Of a stretch of 64,000 nt of DNA, positions 63,202 to 64,000 are shown piece by piece. Both the position numbers and the translations under genes were made by a program. This DNA is from Massilia agri. Its GTDB lineage: Bacteria > Pseudomonadota > Gammaproteobacteria > Burkholderiales > Burkholderiaceae_D. The notes below the pieces were generated by a model, which searched no databases, was not told the DNA's origin, and was given only the letters and a program-made list of their open reading frames with translations. Positions within the stretch are counted from its first letter, which is position 1; each line of letters begins with the position of its first letter. The DNA lies in contig NZ_JANUHA010000003.1 of NCBI RefSeq assembly GCF_024753255.1, forward strand, positions 124,001-188,000, given 5' to 3'.

Positions 63202-64000
63202 CGTGCTGGTGGCACGTCCACCAGGCCCACTCCGGTCGCGGCGCTAGAGGCCGCCCGCTTCGCCACCAGCTCCTGGTACAGCGCCGTATACCCCGCCGCC
63301 ATCTGCTCCGAGGTGAAGATCTCGTGATACCGCGCCTCCGCGCGCGCACCCATGTCGCGCGCCACTTCCGGGTTCTCCCACAGCGTGCGCATCGCGCCGC
63401 GCAGGGCCTGGGGATCCGACGGCGGCACCACCAGTCCGGTCTCGCCGTCCACATTGATATAGGTGGTGCCGGTGCCGATCTCGCAGGAGATCATGGGCTT
63501 GCCGTACATCGCCCCTTCCAGCAGCGAGATGCCGAAGGCTTCCGAGCGCAGGTGGGAAGGGAAGGCCAGGCCATAGGCCAGGGTCAGCAAGGCCGCCTTG
63601 TCCGCCTCGTCCAGCGCGCCGGTGAACATCACGTGCTTCAGGCCCAGGCGCGCGGCCTGTTCTTTCAAGGCCATCTCTTCCGGGCCGGTGCCGACGATCA
63701 CGATCGGATAGTCGAGGCCCTTGGCCGCTTCCAGCAGGATGTGCAGGCCCTTGTAGTAGCGCAGCACGCCGACGAACAGGAAGAACTTCGGCCCCACCCG
63801 CTCGCGCCAATGGGTCAGGCGGCAGGGCTCCACGGTCGGATAGGTCGACTTGTCCAGGCCATAGGTGATGACGCGGGTCTTGTCGCGGTAGCGCTCCAGC
63901 ACGCTGCTCGAGGCCAGGTAGTTGGGCGAGGCCGCCACGATGCTGTCGACGCTGTCGAGGAAGCGGAATTTCAGGGGCTGGTAGAGGCGCAGCCAGCGCT
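63198..64000 (-). CDS. Glycosyltransferase family 4 (5' end outside window)
   Basis: The frame is open to the window edge; at least 266 residues are visible. It shows the GT-B donor domain: FFLFVGVLRYYKGLHILLEAA, VIVGTGPEEMALKEQA, then SEAFGISLLEGAMYGKPMIS with the E(x7)E motif that binds the nucleotide sugar, followed by TTYINVDGETGLVVPP. Upstream text reads FLDSVDSIVAASPNYLA, part of the acceptor domain. It likely adds a mannose-type sugar in exopolysaccharide or O-antigen synthesis. Its TAG stop is within the REPIN-like repeat. Confidence 0.9.
   Translation of the reverse strand, partial: RWLRLYQPLKFRFLDSVDSIVAASPNYLASSSVLERYRDKTRVITYGLDKSTYPTVEPCRLTHWRERVGPKFFLFVGVLRYYKGLHILLEAAKGLDYPIVIVGTGPEEMALKEQAARLGLKHVMFTGALDEADKAALLTLAYGLAFPSHLRSEAFGISLLEGAMYGKPMISCEIGTGTTYINVDGETGLVVPPSDPQALRGAMRTLWENPEVARDMGARAEARYHEIFTSEQMAAGYTALYQELVAKRAASSAATGVGLVDVPPAR

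Overview
The window is high-GC, densely packed chromosomal DNA from a betaproteobacterium. It is most likely Burkholderiales, family Oxalobacteraceae (Massilia/Telluria group). Grounds: the trxA-rho-rpmE(type B) cluster, the divergent pmbA/darP pair followed by mog, a HutF/HutG-type histidine pathway with hutC, and a caa3 oxidase with a subunit I-III fusion. The taxonomic call is inference from gene content and style, not from a database match.

Layout. 1-3.0 kb: an SDR-type oxidoreductase (cut by the window edge) divergent from a LysR regulator, then an M14 carboxypeptidase with a small overlapping partner gene. 3.1-7.2 kb: two small minus-strand genes, pmbA, darP, mog and a carboxylesterase. 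7.2-10.1 kb: a REPIN-like repeat, a class III aminotransferase, a CMD-family protein and an FAH-family hydrolase. 10.2-15.3 kb: a respiratory module of two minus-strand c-type cytochromes facing a caa3-type terminal oxidase operon (cytochrome c lipoprotein, subunit II-cytochrome c, subunit I-III fusion, small membrane protein). 15.4-19.5 kb: a sorbosone dehydrogenase-like lipoprotein, an MFS transporter and a KamA-type radical SAM enzyme. 19.8-25.4 kb: Cache protein plus chemoreceptor, 3-methyladenine glycosylase, HDOD protein, transglutaminase/TPR lipoprotein, deoxyinosine glycosylase. 25.5-35.4 kb: secreted alpha-amylase, an RND tripartite efflux operon, a hydrolase-fold protein without its catalytic serine, and a LysR regulator. 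35.4-37.4 kb: Mpo1-like protein, EamA transporter, GNAT enzyme. 37.6-44.96 kb: a complete hut operon (U-H-G-F-D-I), with a palindromic operator lying in the promoter spacer. 45.0-49.4 kb: a secreted amidohydrolase, a 2OG-Fe(II) oxygenase coupled to ada, and hutC, the probable hut repressor. 49.5-55.0 kb: a receiver protein, trxA, rho, rpmE, a GT39-like membrane enzyme and a small membrane protein.

55.04-57.7 kb is the one clearly foreign stretch. tRNA-Leu(CAA) is followed by short direct repeats, a shattered tyrosine integrase, probable prophage head-gene remnants, AT-rich orphan ORFs and a 153-bp element with 19-bp terminal inverted repeats. It reads as the scar of an integrated element at the tRNA gene.

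57.7-64 kb: a periplasmic solute-binding protein, a large MHYT hybrid histidine kinase followed by an HD-GYP response regulator (c-di-GMP signalling is inferred), a second REPIN-like repeat, and a glycosyltransferase cut by the window end.

No CRISPR array, complete insertion sequence or rRNA was seen. The least explained items are the REP-type repeats that supply gene stop codons, the non-catalytic hydrolase with its 71-residue partner, the island remnant with its inverted-repeat element, and the cytochrome-rich caa3 module.
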